64,000 bases of DNA. It comes from Porphyra umbilicalis. Taxonomy: Eukaryota; Rhodophyta; Bangiophyceae; Bangiales; Bangiaceae. The stretch is taken from assembly GCA_002049455.2 (NCBI GenBank), contig KV918854.1, positions 186,001 through 250,000 on the forward strand. The letters run 5' to 3'. Below the pieces are notes generated by a model that saw nothing but the letters and a program-made list of their open reading frames with translations, was not told the origin of the DNA and ran no database searches. Numbering within the stretch: position 1 is the stretch's first letter; each line of letters opens with the position of its first letter. This document shows positions 42,485-54,040 of this stretch, one piece after another. Made by a program: the position numbers and the translations under genes.

Positions 42485-43060
42485 TTAGTATGGCAAATGT
42501 GGGGCGGTGTCCACGGCATCCGCCAGCACCAACCGCAGCCGCAGCGCCGGCAAGCGACGGCGGAGCCAGTCGGCCGTCCCTACCTGCGCGGCGGCGCACC
42601 CCCCCCAATCCCCCGTGACCATATACTCCCACACGCGCAGGGCAGGTAGGGTAAGGGCGGCCACCCGCAGGCCGGTGGTTGCCTCGTCGAGCGACAGCCC
42701 TGCTTCCGCCAGCCGCATCATGCGGCTGGCACATGATGTGCGTGCGCGCACTCCCCGACGTCGCCGCCCCCTCCAACACTGCCGGCGCCACGCTCAGCGA
42801 CGGCTGGCGACGGTGAAAGGGGGCAGACGCAACCCAGCCGACGCGCACGGTCAGCGACAGCGCTGTCGCCTGCTGCAGCAGGCACCCGGCTGGCCAGTCG
42901 GCCTACCAATGGGCGACCGCGTCGGCGGCCGCGTGGAGCCGCATGACGAGGTGGCAGAGGCCGGCGAGGTGGTCGACGGCGGCCACCCCCGCCGCCGTCA
43001 CAGACGACGCGAGCGTCACGGCGAGGCGTCCCTTGCCGGCATCGTCGTCGGCAGCGGCGG
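42485..43060 (-). CDS. Unidentified small helical protein, exon structure unresolved
   Basis: Two coding-like segments on the - strand. The first (about 43060-42908) reads AGKGRLAVTLASSVTAAG, VAAVDHLAGLCHLVMRLHAA and DAVAHW, and is followed at once by a GTAGGC donor-like site. The second (about 42733-42485) reads RMMRLAEAGLSLDEATTG, LRVAALTLPALRVWEYMVTG and LVLADAVDTAPHLPY before a stop. No splice pair between them kept frame in my attempt, and the 5' start was not found (an upstream exon ending before an acceptor near 43062 is possible). The helix pattern faintly recalls PEX11-type membrane proteins, but this is not enough to name it. Confidence 0.35.
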
Positions 43061-43284
43061 CCGCTGCCGGCACGGTGAGACAACAGTACAGAGCCCAAAA
43101 AAACAAAATCACATCTCGCTCCAGAGGGGTGGTCCCGTGCACCCGAGCGACACAGCGCTCCCGCCCCGCCTGACTCCCACCTCTCGCCTCCCTGCTCTAG
43201 CACCAACTCCGCCTCCCTCAACGTCAGCACACACACGTTCTGACATGGACACGCCCCCCCGCCCACCAACCCCCACGGCCCCCC

Positions 43285-44568
43285 TCAGCTCCCCAATTGC
43301 AAGCCAAACCCAAACCGGTACTCTTGGGCGGCGTGGTCCACCTCCCCGCTGAGCAGGAAGCTAAAGCCCGGCGCGATCTTCTCCTCCACGCTCGTCGCCA
43401 CCCGCCCGTTGGAGTCGACCTGCCCCACCACCGTCGCCCCCCGCAGGTCGTACCGGTAGCCGGCGGTGACGAGACTCTCCCGACTCCGCGCGTCGACAAA
43501 CATCTCGGCGGCGAGGGCAAAGCGCGGGTTGACCCGCCGCATGTACGTGACGATTACGGGCCCGTAGCTGGCGACCGTCGCGGTTGCCAAATCCCCCCCG
43601 TCTGCATACTTGACCGCCGCGGTCAGCGCGGAAAACTGCTCCTTGACTTGGTAAAAGCCCTGCCCGCCGACGCTCACCGTCGGCGTCACGGATTGGAGGT
43701 ACGAGGCGGCGAGGGTGCCCTCGTTCCCCACCTTGACGCTCGACACGGCGTCGCTGCCGCGGTGTTCCACGTCCCACGTGGCCTTGGTCGACCCCTCCTC
43801 GCCCGTCGACTCGGCAACGACCTTGGACAAGACCGACGGGGAGTGGGTGACAAACGCGCGCCCGTGCACGCGGCCGGTCAAGTCGACGCGGCTCAGCAGC
43901 ACGACCGCGTTGGACAGGTAGTTGGCGGTGAAGGCGTAGCTCGGCGGGCGCGGCGGCGACCCGCCGCCGCCCATATCAAAGGTGTGGCCAATGGAAAAGG
44001 CGGGCGACAGGGGGAGGCTCATGCTCAACAGCACCCCGTCAAAGAGGTTGGGGCGGAGGATCGCCGACGCGTCTGCGCTAATGTCCTCGTAGCCCCCGGG
44101 GTTGGGCAAGTCCGTCCGCTCGACGCGGCGCCACCAGGGCGTCCCGGCCTTGGCCGCCGCGTCGGCGGCGGAGCGCGCCGACGCAAACTTCATAAAGCTC
44201 CCCCCGCCGACCATGTCGGGCGTGGCGGGCGGCGGCGGCACAAACGTCGCCCCGCTCGACGGGGTGGGGAGGGGGGGGGGGGGGGGGGTGCCCGGGGGGG
44301 GGGGGACCCCACCGGGCAAGGCCGACGCGCCCGCCGGCGGCGGTGGCCCGCCCGGGGCAGGGCCACCACGGGGGGTGTCGGCCCCACCGCCGGGGGGGGT
44401 CCCCCCCGCCCCCACCGGGGGGGGGGTCCCACCCCCCGGCAGGGGGATCCCCGCCGGCAACCCGCCGCCGCCGCCGGCCGCGCCGGCCGCCCCCACGTCG
44501 GGGACACCCGCAGCGGAACCGTCGGGGACACCGCCCAGCTTTTCACGGAGGTCGGCGAGGAAGCCCAT
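43285..44568 (-). CDS. TOM40: TOM40, mitochondrial outer-membrane import channel
   Basis: 427 aa from ATG 44568 (MGFLADLREKLGGVPDG), frame intact. The first ~110 residues are Pro/Gly-rich. The beta-barrel domain then shows the family pattern: TDLPNPGGYEDISADA, NLFDGVLLSMSLPLSPAF, SIGHTFDMG, YLQSVTPTVSVGGQGFYQ, ESLVTAGYRYDL, VVGQVDSNGRVATSVEEKI, FLLSGEVDHAAQEYRFGFGL. It forms the protein-conducting pore of the TOM complex. The last strand ends GFGLQLGS, as usual for TOM40 and not for VDAC. G/C runs in the Pro-rich part are long but leave the frame open. It is convergent with the unresolved gene at 42.5-43.1 kb and divergent from the 2OG oxygenase. Confidence 0.93.
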   Translation of the reverse strand: MGFLADLREKLGGVPDGSAAGVPDVGAAGAAGGGGGLPAGIPLPGGGTPPPVGAGGTPPGGGADTPRGGPAPGGPPPPAGASALPGGVPPPPGTPPPPPLPTPSSGATFVPPPPATPDMVGGGSFMKFASARSAADAAAKAGTPWWRRVERTDLPNPGGYEDISADASAILRPNLFDGVLLSMSLPLSPAFSIGHTFDMGGGGSPPRPPSYAFTANYLSNAVVLLSRVDLTGRVHGRAFVTHSPSVLSKVVAESTGEEGSTKATWDVEHRGSDAVSSVKVGNEGTLAASYLQSVTPTVSVGGQGFYQVKEQFSALTAAVKYADGGDLATATVASYGPVIVTYMRRVNPRFALAAEMFVDARSRESLVTAGYRYDLRGATVVGQVDSNGRVATSVEEKIAPGFSFLLSGEVDHAAQEYRFGFGLQLGS

Positions 44569-45307
44569 GGGGGCGGCGGGGGGGGGGGCGCGGCGGCGGC
44601 AGCCGCAGTGTCGGCCGGGGGAGCCGCCCCGATCCGCGCCGGCAGCGGCGGCACGGCGGGCACGGCGGCGCCCGACGGAACTGCCAGCAGTTGTGCCAAG
44701 GTCCAGAGGGGCGAAAATGGATAGAGGCAGCCGCGGGACGAGGACGGGGGGGGTGGGCCCGGCGTCGACGGCGGCGGCGGCGGCGGCGGCCGGCACCGAG
44801 CGCGCCACGGCGGGGCGGGGGGGAAGGGGCGGACTTGGTCGTGGCACCCGCCGATCGGCGCCGCGCGGCGACGGATCGCGGGCCGGCCGTCCCGACGGGC
44901 GTGGCCGCCATTGCCAAATTGCCATATGTGTCCTTCTGAGTTTAGGCCCCCCCCCTGCTGCAACGCAGCGTCGAGCGCGACATCCGTGGTGGAGGCTCAC
45001 TTGTGGGACACGGTAGCAACTACTCCCAATGGACTAAACCTCGCATCCGATCGACTCCTTTTTTAGGTCGCAGGCAAGCCACTCGGCCCTGTCTTGTCTG
45101 CCCACCGCTCTCGTACCCGCCTCCGCCACCTGCCACCGCCCCCCCCCCCCGCATGCCCACCCGCCTTGAAGATCAGCGACGCCCCCCCCACCCTGGAGAC
45201 CCCCACCCGTCCACCAACCCACGCGCCGCACGTGCCCCCTGCCCACGCCCTCCCCTCCCCTTCCCCCCCCCCCCCCCGTCCCTCCCCCCCCCCCCACCGC
45301 CACCGCC
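44569..45307. other. Divergent promoter region, TOM40 (-) / 2OG oxygenase (+)
   Basis: GC-rich with lower-GC patches at about 44920-45075. Several C runs precede ATG 45308. No separate gene supported. Confidence 0.4.
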
Positions 45308-46951
45308 ATGGACGACCCCCCCCCCTGCTCGAGGTGCCGTCCCTCCCCCTCGCCACCCTCCGCTCGTCCGCGCCCGCCGACGTGGCCGCCACGCGCGCGG
45401 CCGTCGCCGCCGCCTTTTCCCCCGCCGCCGCCCCCACCGCCGCGTCGGTCCTCCTCCTCACGGGCCTCCCCCCGTGGTACGCCGCCGCGCGCGTCGCCCT
45501 CCTCCGCGCGGGGCGCGACTTTGCCACCGCCCCCGCTGCCGTCACCGCCGCCTGCGCCGTGCCGGCGGCGGCGCACGCGGTCGGCTGGTCGGTGGGGGCG
45601 GAGCGGTTTGAGCCAGACGCGCCGGCTGCCGGCGGCGGCGGCGGCGACGGCGACGGCGGCGACGGCGGCGACGGCGGTGACGGCGGCGACGGCGGCGACG
45701 GCGGCGACGGCGGTGGGGGGGGGGGGGGGACCTCTCCAAGGGCTCCTTTTACGCCAACCCCGTCTTTGACGACCCGGCGGCGGTCGCGCCGGCGGTGCCC
45801 GCCGCCGTCGCCGCCGCCGCCCCCGAACTCTACCACCCCAACGTGTGGCCCGGCGCGGAGGCGGCCGCCGCCGGCGACGCGGCGGGCTTGGAAGCGGCCT
45901 TTAAGCGCCTCGGCGGGTGGCTCGCCGCCGTCGGGGCAGACGTGGCCCGCGCGTGCGACGGGGTGGTTGGGGGGGGGGGGGGCTCGCCGCCGCCCTCCAC
46001 TCGCAGCGGGCGGCCAAGGGGCGGCTGCTGCACTACTTTCCGCCGGGCGGAGGGGGGGGGGGGGGGGGGGACGCCGGGGGGGGGGGGGGCGCCGCCGCCG
46101 CCGTCGCCGCCGCCGCCGCCGCTGCTGGCGGCGGAGGGCGGCCCCCGACGCGCTGGTGGTGTGGCTGGCACAATGACCACGGCGCGCTGACGGCGCTCGT
46201 CGCCGCTCGCTACTATGACCACACGACGGTACGCTGACGCGGGGGGGGGGTGGGGGGGGGGGGAGGTGACGGGCGGGCGGGCGTGCCGGCGGCCGCGCCG
46301 TGGGGGACGTCCGCCGCTGGCGGGGGCGCGCGCCGCCCGTGCCGCCAGAGCGCCCCACCCGCGCTGCCGCGCCGTGCCCGCGGGTGTCCGACGCCGGCCG
46401 AGCCGTCTGCTAACCGCGGCGCTTTGGTACTGCTGCATGTGGGTGCGGCTCCCCCCCCCCCCGTGCCCCGCCCCGCCCGACCGGTCCCCCCCCCCGCGTC
46501 ACAGGGCGTCGAGTCGGACACCCCCCCCCCGCCGCGGCGGGCTGCGGGTTGTACGTGTCCCCCCCCCCCCCCCCGGCGCGCGGCGCGGCGCCCCCCCCCC
46601 CCCCTGCGGCGGGTGGCCATCCCCCCCAACGCCGTCGCCTTTCAAGCCGGCGAAGCCGCGCAGCTCCTCTCGGGCGGCGCCCTCTGCGCCGCCGCGCACG
46701 CGGTGGCGGCGCCGACGGCGGCGGCGGCCGCCGACGCCGCGAGAGGAAACGGCGGCGCTGCCCCCGCCGCCGTGTCGCGCACGACCTTTGCCCTCTTTTT
46801 GCAACCCGAGGCGTCGTGGCCGCTGCCGCGGGTGGCGCCGCCGGCGGCGCTCGCCACCGACGGCCGCGTGCCGCCGCTCGGCGGGCGGTACGCGGCGGGG
46901 GACGACTTTGGCGCCTTTGCGGCGAAAACGATGGCCGCGTATGCGGTGTGA
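45308..46951 (+). CDS. 2OG-Fe(II) dioxygenase-like protein, one intron, frames broken at G/C runs
   Basis: Resembles the plant/algal uncharacterised isopenicillin-N-synthase-like oxygenases. Reading from ATG 45308 with shifts: MDDPPP, LEVPSLPLATLRS, SVLLLTGLPPWYAAARVALL, AVGWSVGAERFEP, KGSFYANPVFDDP, ELYHPNVWPG, AFKRLGGWLAAVGADVA, GRLLHYFPPG, WWCGWHNDHGALTALVAARY, CGLYVS, RVAIPPNAVAFQAGEAAQLL, AAAHAVAAP, VSRTTFALFLQPE and FGAFAAKTMAAYAV. The iron-binding His-x-Asp (HND), distal His (AHAV) and 2OG-binding Arg (SRTTFA) are all present, so it may be active. A GT-AG intron fits at 46229-46504 (DHTT/GVESDT, phase 0). Shifts fall in runs near 45317-45326, 45716-45730, 45967-45980 and 46560-46612; a gap in the middle is mostly poly-Gly/Asp. 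Confidence 0.65.
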
Positions 46952-47125
46952 GGGGGGGGCGCCGCGCCGGGGGGGGGGGGGGGTGGCACGCCGTCTGTTG
47001 GGGGGGGGTGCCGGCTCGTCGGTGGGCGGTGGCGGGTCGTACTAGAAGCAAGTGGACGCCCGCGGGCGCCCCGTGTGCCTCGTGTATTCCCTACTGTTCC
47101 GTGGCCGCCGCGCGGCGCGCGGCGC

Positions 47126-49880
47126 TCAGCGGCGGCGGCGGTCGAGGACGGCGAGCGCGGCCGCTTCGGCAGCGGCCACGTCGAGCTGCTCGCCGCCCCC
47201 CCCCTCCGCGTCGCTCGCGTCCTGCCAGGCGCCACCCCCGTCCGAGGCCGAAGCCGACCCCCCTGACCCCCCCCACCCCCCGCCGCCGCCGCCGTCGCTG
47301 CCACTCCCACCCCCGCCACCCCCGTCGCTGCCACTCGCCAGCTGCACGTCCAGGCCGGCGTCCCCCCCCCCCCCGCGGGCGTCGGCGCCCCGCCGCGCCC
47401 GCCGCTTCTCCCGCCGCTTGCGGTGCAGCGCGCGCACGCGCTCCTTTTCCGCCGCCTTGTCTTGCGCCGCCGACGCGGCGAGCTGCCGCGCGACGCGCGC
47501 GACGCGTGCGTCGGCGCCGCCACCGTCGCCGCCGCCGTCGCCGTCGCCATCGTCTGTCTCGCCGCCGTCGCCGCCGTCGCCGTCGCCGCCGCGGCCGAGG
47601 GAGGAGAGGAGCGCCTCAAACGGCCGCACAGCCGTGCCGTCGGCGCGAAAGACGAGGCGGTCGGCGGCGGAGCGGCGGGACGCTGCGCCCGACGTGCGGC
47701 TGATTTTGAGGCGCTTGGCGGGGCGGGCGGCGGCCGCCGCCGCCGCCGCCGCCGCCGCTGCGTCGCTATCATCCGAGCCCCCCGCGCCATGGTCGTCACT
47801 GTCACTGCCGCCGCCGCCGCCGCGGGCGGCCACCCCGTGCACGCGCTTGACCGCCAACACCCCGTCGCTGCTGCTGTCGCTCACGTCAGACGAGTCGTCG
47901 TCGTCAGACGAGGACGCCGCGCCGCCGCCCGCCGACGACGCCGCCGCCGCCGCCGCCGCACCGCCGCCCGCCGCCGCCACCGGCACGCGGTAGCCATACA
48001 CGTTGCGCCCCGCCGCGGCGGCCGCCACGACCGGCGGCAGCCCCGTCCGTGGCGCCACATCCGACGGCGTCGGCGGCGGGACCTCCCCCCCCCCCCCCCC
48101 CCCGCCGCCCGCCGCACGACCGGCGGCGCCGGCAGCCCGTACGCGGATGCGAGGGCGGCCACCTCTGCGTCGCCGACCGCCCCCACCGCCGCCGACGCGA
48201 CGCGCACGCTCCGCACGTACGACCGGAGCGCGCGCTGGGCGAGGGTGCGGAGCTCCCCGTCGGCCGCCACCGCCGCCGCGAGCCGCGGCGTCACGTCGGC
48301 GAGCCGCGCCGGATTAATCTTGGTCGCCGCCGCCGTCACCCCCGCCGCCGCCAGCAGCGGCACCATCCGCTCCTCCCGCCCCGCCGTGAGCAGCAGCAGC
48401 GACGTGCCCGCCGCCCCGTTGCGCGCCGTCCGCCCCGCGCGGTGCACATAGGCGGCCACGTCGGCCGGGCAGTCGGCTTGCACGACCCACGTGACGGCGG
48501 GAAAGTCGAGGCCCCGCGCCGCCACGTCCGTCGCGAGCAACGCCGCGCCGCCGCGGACGCCCGCAAAGCGCGCGTACGTGGCGTGGCGCGCGGCGGGGGA
48601 CATGCGCCCGTGGAGGGCGAGCAGCGGCACGCCCGGGCGCAGCCGCCGGAACGCCTCGTACACAAAGCGCACCTGCTTGCACGAGGCGAAGAAGAGGAGC
48701 GTTTTGGCCTTGAGGTGGGATTTGAGGAACGACCAAACGGTGGAGAGCTTGGCACCGGGCGGCACCGCCGCGTAGGTGTGGACGAGCTTGCGGGGCGTGC
48801 CGACCATGGCCGTCGCGCCGTCGTCGGCGGCGGCGGGGGGCGGCGCCCCCGCCGCGCCGTCGCCCCCGTCGACGGCGGCCGCGTCGGCGGCGGCGGCGCC
48901 AGCGGCGGCCGCCGCCGCCCCCCCCCCACCCGTGGCGCCCGCCGCGTCACGGTGGGCGCGCGGCGCGTCGCGCCCCCGCACCTCCACGTACTCGGGTTTG
49001 GAGAGGGAGAGGCGCGCGAGCGCGCGCACGCTCTTGGTCTGCGTCGCCGAAAAGAGGAGCGTCTGCCGCGCGGGCGCGCGCGGGAGGCTGGCGACAATCG
49101 CGTCGACGGTCGGCGCAAAGCCCAAATCCAACATCCGATCCGCCTCGTCGAGCACCAACACCTTGACGCCGTGCGTGTACAAGTCGGTCGCCTCGTCCAA
49201 GTGCTGCAGCAGCCGCCCCGGCGTGGCAACGAGGATGTTGATGGCCCCGAGGCGCGCCCGCTCATACCCAACGTCGTGCCCCCCCGTGACGAGCGCCGCC
49301 GACAGCTCGTGTTTCCCCCCAATGGCCCGAAAGACGGCAAAGATTTGGGCGGCGAGCTCCCGCGTCGGCGCGAGCACCACCGCGCCGAGGCCGTCGAGGG
49401 GGCCCCACCCCGCCCGGTAGAGGGCCTCGACGACGGGGATGGCAAAGGCGAGCGTCTTGCCGCTCCCCGTCGGCGCGGCGGCAAGGACGTCGCGGCCGGC
49501 GAGCGCCTGCGGCAGCGCCGCGCGTTGGATGGGGGACAGCGCCGTAAAGCCGGCGGCCGCCAGCCCCCGCACGGTCCGCTCGGAGAGGGGGAGGTCGGAA
49601 AAGTGGCGGGCGGCGACGAGCGTCGGCGCCAGCGCCGACGGCGCGGCGGCCGCCGACGCCGACGCCGTCGCCGCCGCCGCCGCGTGGCGCAGGGCGGCTT
49701 TTTTTTGCCGCCGGTTGACCGGCGGCGCCGCCGTCACGGCGCCGCCGCCGCTGACAACGACCGCGCCAGCCGCGTAGAGGGCGCTGAGGGGGGGGATGGC
49801 GGCGGTGGCGGCGGCGAGGCGGGCCAGCTCATCGTCTTGGCGGGAGCGGGAGTGTTTCTTGGACCGCGGGGGGGGGGGGG

Positions 49881-49921
<41 letters not shown>

Positions 49922-49976
49922 GGCCGTCGCCACTGGCGGCGGCCGCGCGGCGGCCGCGCCGCTTGCCGCCGCCCAT
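47126..49976 (-). CDS. DBP4: DBP4/DDX10 DEAD-box RNA helicase, ribosome biogenesis
   Basis: Nucleolar ATP-dependent helicase needed for small-subunit rRNA processing in yeast and man. The helicase core carries FSDLPLSERTVRGLAAAGF (Q motif region), APTGSGKTLAF (I), PTRELAAQIF (Ia), TPGRLLQHLD, VLDEADRMLDLGF (II), LLFSATQTKSV (III), FFASCKQVRFVYEAF, LALHGRMS, ATDVAARGLDFPAV (V), HRAGRTAR (VI), and the DBP4-specific tail TKINPARLADV and LAQRALRSYVRSV. After it come an acidic Ser/Asp stretch, PAKRLKIS, LVFRADGTAVRPFEALL and a basic KRREKRRARRG helix, as in DBP4 C-termini. A low-complexity insertion separates the two RecA lobes. ATG 49976 (MGGGKRRGRRAAAASG) is chosen as a basic start; frame changes are needed in G/C runs near 49867-49882 and 48088-48103. 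Confidence 0.93.
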
Positions 49977-52900
49977 GGCCGCGCCGCGCCTGCGGGGGAG
50001 GGGGAGCCGCGGGCGGGCCCGCTCGACGTCGAAGCAAGTGGACGTTTGCACGCCAGTGACGGGGGGGGGGGGTGAGGAGGCGGGCGTCACACCAGCGGAG
50101 CAGGGAGTGGGCGGGGGGGCGGCTGCGAGAGTGTCTGGACGGGACGCGGGCGCCCGCCGGCTCTGGAACGACGCGGCACGGCCGACGCCGAAGCCGACGC
50201 GGCGGAGGTCCTGGGAACAACTTGAGACAGTATGAGACAGTGATCGAGGTAATTCTTGTAAACCCACATCGGCCGGATCAATTGCATAGAGCTTTTGCGA
50301 TTAGTTCTAGCAATTGATAGAGACACCGGATTTTCCTTTGAAACGTGCGGCACCGCGAAAAGAAGAGGGGCGGCAGCGGACTTGTTCCTTGGACGCAACG
50401 AGGCCAGACCTTGGATAACAGCGTATTCCTTTGAAAGGAGGAACCATCTAGCACAACATGACGGGCGTGGCCTCAAAGCCTGCGCTGAGGGAGGGTTGCC
50501 TGCACGAAACCGTCGGAGAAGACCGTGCACGGAAGCCTGGGAGATCAGCATGCTCCCTGTACGCACTGCTTCCAGCGGCTCCAAGGCCTCATCTCTACCT
50601 TTCTAGAAAGCGGAGATCTCCGCTTTTCCAACGATTTATTGCTACGTGGGTGACAACTCGTTGGAGGTGCCGTTCTTTGATTGAACTGTGTCCTTCGCAC
50701 CCCACGTGGGGCTTCCACTTTACTTCTTAGATGCCAAATGTCGTTCTGCACGAGCATACGTATCTCCACAATCTCCGTTCCATCTCAGAGAGCGGCGGTC
50801 CTCGGACAGTCTCGACTCTTGCCCGCCGAGATTGCACGGCTGCATCCGTGGCGGGCCCAGCGTGTCAGGGACTCCCGGTCGTACCGTTCCGGCGCCTCTC
50901 CTGCCCGGTCATGATTGCATCGCAGCTGATGGGGTGACCTTGTCCTGCTCTGCGATGGGTTCGTAGGTGGCACAATGCACCGATAGACAGCACATCGTGT
51001 CATGATGGCCCGTAGCCCTTGTTGGCTATCGGTGAGGATGCTTGCTGTTGACTTTGTCGAAGGTTCCCACAACGTAGGCGCCGGGCCAAGACTGTCCACT
51101 GACTTTCGGTCCTCTGCGAGACACATCCCCCACCAGCGGTTGGAGCGCGATGATGCCATACCGCTCAGGCATACGGATGGCGGCGGAATCGATGGTGACC
51201 GGGAAGGCCGCGGACAGTTGCAATCCGCCGCCCCTCGTCAGCAGGAGCCACGGAAAGTCTTGCCTGAGGGCCTGGATGCCGCCGAAAGGGGGTGGCGGCG
51301 ACCTGCCAGTTGTCACGAAAAAGTATCGTGCAGAGAGCTCCAGGCTCTGCTGGAAATCGGGACGGCCACAGCGGGCCGCCGTTGCCAGTGCCGCGCGGTG
51401 GCACCCGCGTCTGAGTTGTCCCCAGGAGCTTGTGCGAGAGCACGCGTTGGTGATGCCGTCGTCGATGAAGGTGTACAGGAGCCTGGGGCATTTTGTCTTC
51501 ATGTTGTGCCGTACAGCAGGGCTCCGTGGGTGGATGTCCGCGTGAGACAGTTCCAGAGAATGCTTCGTGGGGCTGGGAGGCAGCATCTGGTGTTCACCAC
51601 GACACGCGTCGTTTGTGCTCGACGTAAAGCCTAGCAGGACGAGGAAGCCAACACCAGCTGCATCGTCACCGCCCCACGACTGCCCCATCCAAGCCCATCC
51701 AAGCCCATCGCCCATCCAAACGCGACTTAGATGGGCATTTTTGGCCGCTTTAGGAGACCCCCAATTTCCCATCCAAACGTGCTTTGGGTGGGCTTTTGGG
51801 TCCCACCCGAAGCAGCGACTCACATGCAGAACGTGCCGCAGAACCGTTACATTCGAGTTCGAGCGAGGCCGTACTGTACCGCAACATCACCGTTTGATTG
51901 GTGGAGCATTGTTTCTACGCCCGTTCCAGGTCCCAGCTACTGTAACACTAGCCCCCGTATCGGCTGCGTCAGGCCAGCACTGCCGGCAACCGCGTCGGAA
52001 CGAGGTCGGACCCGTGATATTCTGCACTAGCTTCGATGCCTTGTACATTACTTTCAATCTAAGTCAGACGGATTGTTTCCACGCCGCCGTCGTCACGACC
52101 AGAACGGCGGTCGTCTGCTTCACGCCGGCGGACGCCGACACAACATGACTTCGATGTGAAAACCGAGGCCAGTCGGTGACATCGCAAAACACCGCGCTCC
52201 ACTTACACCACCGTCATTCGTACCGGGAGTGTAAAATTTCCGTCACTTGCACAGTGTAGTACGAAGTGCCTCTCTGTCGCATCGATGTGCGAGCCGTCAT
52301 GTGGAGCGGCACACACAATGAGGCCCACAGGCGAGACACCCCCGTCATCCGCGACTTCACCTCGCCAGATGTGGAGGCCGATGTGATAGCGGCGGGCAGC
52401 GGCCACGGCGAATGCAATTAATATCCGCACTTCGCACAGTACTTAACTTGAAACAATACAAGTCGGTTGGGACCGCTCCAGCCGGCAACCCATGCACACG
52501 TGACAGCCAATCACATGGTCTCATGGATTCAATTCTGTTTACTATATATGAAACGGTCGCACCTGCCGAGGTTCGCGTGCTGCATCTTTCGCGGGCCTCG
52601 CCAATCAGGGCTCTCAAGGGTGGAACTCGGGACTACGCGATCTGCTGAAAACGCCCATCCAAAAATGACCCGATGGCCCATCCAGACCTCATCCAAAACG
52701 GATTTGGATGGGCTTGGATGGGCTTTGGCGCCCATCCGTCAGTCCAAAAGCCGATCCTACCGCATCCACAACGCGTTTGGATGGGGTGTGAGGGGAGCGG
52801 TGACGATTTGTGGCTGCTGACGAGCGAATGTGCTGCTGACCGACCTCGGCCCACAGCAAAGTAGGCCAGCAAAAGCTGTTCCGTCCACGTATCTGGCGTC

Positions 52901-54040
52901 ATCCCCGTGCGAAGGATTCGGGCCCAAACCAATCTGCCTGGTTCCGCGACACGTATGTGGGGAAGTCTACAGGATGTCGCAGTGCGAGTGGTGAGCTGGG
53001 CCGAGGACCGATGGTCCGCGTGGGCCAGCAGTGCCCCACCGGTATTCGACAGGCCGAGGACCGTCGCCCAAGCGACATCGTTCAAAATGCGAGCCGCGGG
53101 CCCTGACAGCAACCTTCAAAGGCCAATTGCGGCCATAACATCTCGTTGCTGACTGGTCAAGACTATTTTTTAATTCCTTACCCCCGCCAGCGCTGACTGG
53201 TCAATGCCAGGTCCACGACCACAAGCAACCTCGACTGCGAAGGCTGCACGAGGGGGGGTGGCGGCCGTGTCAACCCCTCCGTCCCGCACCGTCGCTGGCC
53301 CAGAAGCCGAGGCCCAACCAGTGGCCAGGCCACCCCCCCCCCTCCCCAAGCCGAGCTGGGGCCCACGTATTTTTGAGTATGCACGGCAGCCCCCGCGTGT
53401 GGTGGTCTTGACGCAACGTGCTGGTGTGGGGTCTGTTGCTGAGAGGTGAACGTGTGCTGCCTGCCGCCCGATCGTCGTCGCGTGCCCGCGCCGCAGGCGC
53501 TCCGCGAGCGCGCACACTGCCGAGGCGTGTACAGGTGTGGAGGTTGAACACCGGTTGGTTGGGTGTGCGTCCGCGTCACGCCGTGCGGTGGCTCCGATCG
53601 TCCTCTTTTCCAACCGGCGGGGGCGGTGTCTAAACCCCCCCAGCCCCCCCCCCAACTCCCCGACTGCGCGTCATCATCGACGCGTCGTGTCGCTCGCGGG
53701 TGCTGGCCCGTTACGTTGACCGTTACTCGTGGTTGGTGCGCGATTTGTTGTGAGCGGCCGCCGCGGTGTTTTCCTGGGAGGAGGGGGAGGCGCAAGCCGT
53801 TGTTGCGTCCAGTCGCGGTGCTCCGCCGTGTCGGTGGCATTTGTGGTTCTTGGTGCGAGCGTGTGGTGCGTGGACGAGAGTTGGAATCGTCCATTCCGGC
53901 TGCTCGTTTCCCCTTTTTTGTTGCTTCGGCGTTGGGTGCGTGTCTTCGATTGTGTGCTATCTGCTGGGTGGCGGTTTCTCCGTGGCGAATTGTGAGGAGC
54001 AACCTTCGGCGCTGTCGTACTGGCAGCCGACCCGACCACC
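49977..54040. other. Long repeat-rich intergenic region
   Basis: Lower GC from about 50.2 to 53.2 kb, holding the inverted-repeat element at 51662-52807. On the - strand, 50.8-51.6 kb contains fragments such as ERYGIIALQPLVGD and ASILTDSQQGLRAIM that faintly recall MULE transposase segments; interrupted and not callable. From 53.2 kb the DNA returns to high GC and should contain the GSK3 promoter and leader just before 54041. Confidence 0.4.
51662..52807. mobile_element. Putative non-autonomous inverted-repeat element, 1146 bp
   Basis: Ends 51662-51692 and 52777-52807 are inverted repeats: both start ATCGTCACCGC and, at the same spacing, carry CCCCATCCAA. Inside both ends are clusters of CCCATCCA in alternating orientation (51680-51800 and 52650-52785), resembling subterminal repeats. 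No target-site duplication is obvious and no transposase frame is inside. Superfamily undetermined. Confidence 0.6.

Noticed and set aside
42485..43060. Naming the small - strand gene PEX11
   Set aside because: Helix pattern only; the exon join did not keep frame and no diagnostic motif was found.
43285..44568. VDAC instead of TOM40
   Set aside because: The conserved SYLQSVTPTVSVGG-like, VDSNGRV and LLSGEVDH segments are TOM40-specific.
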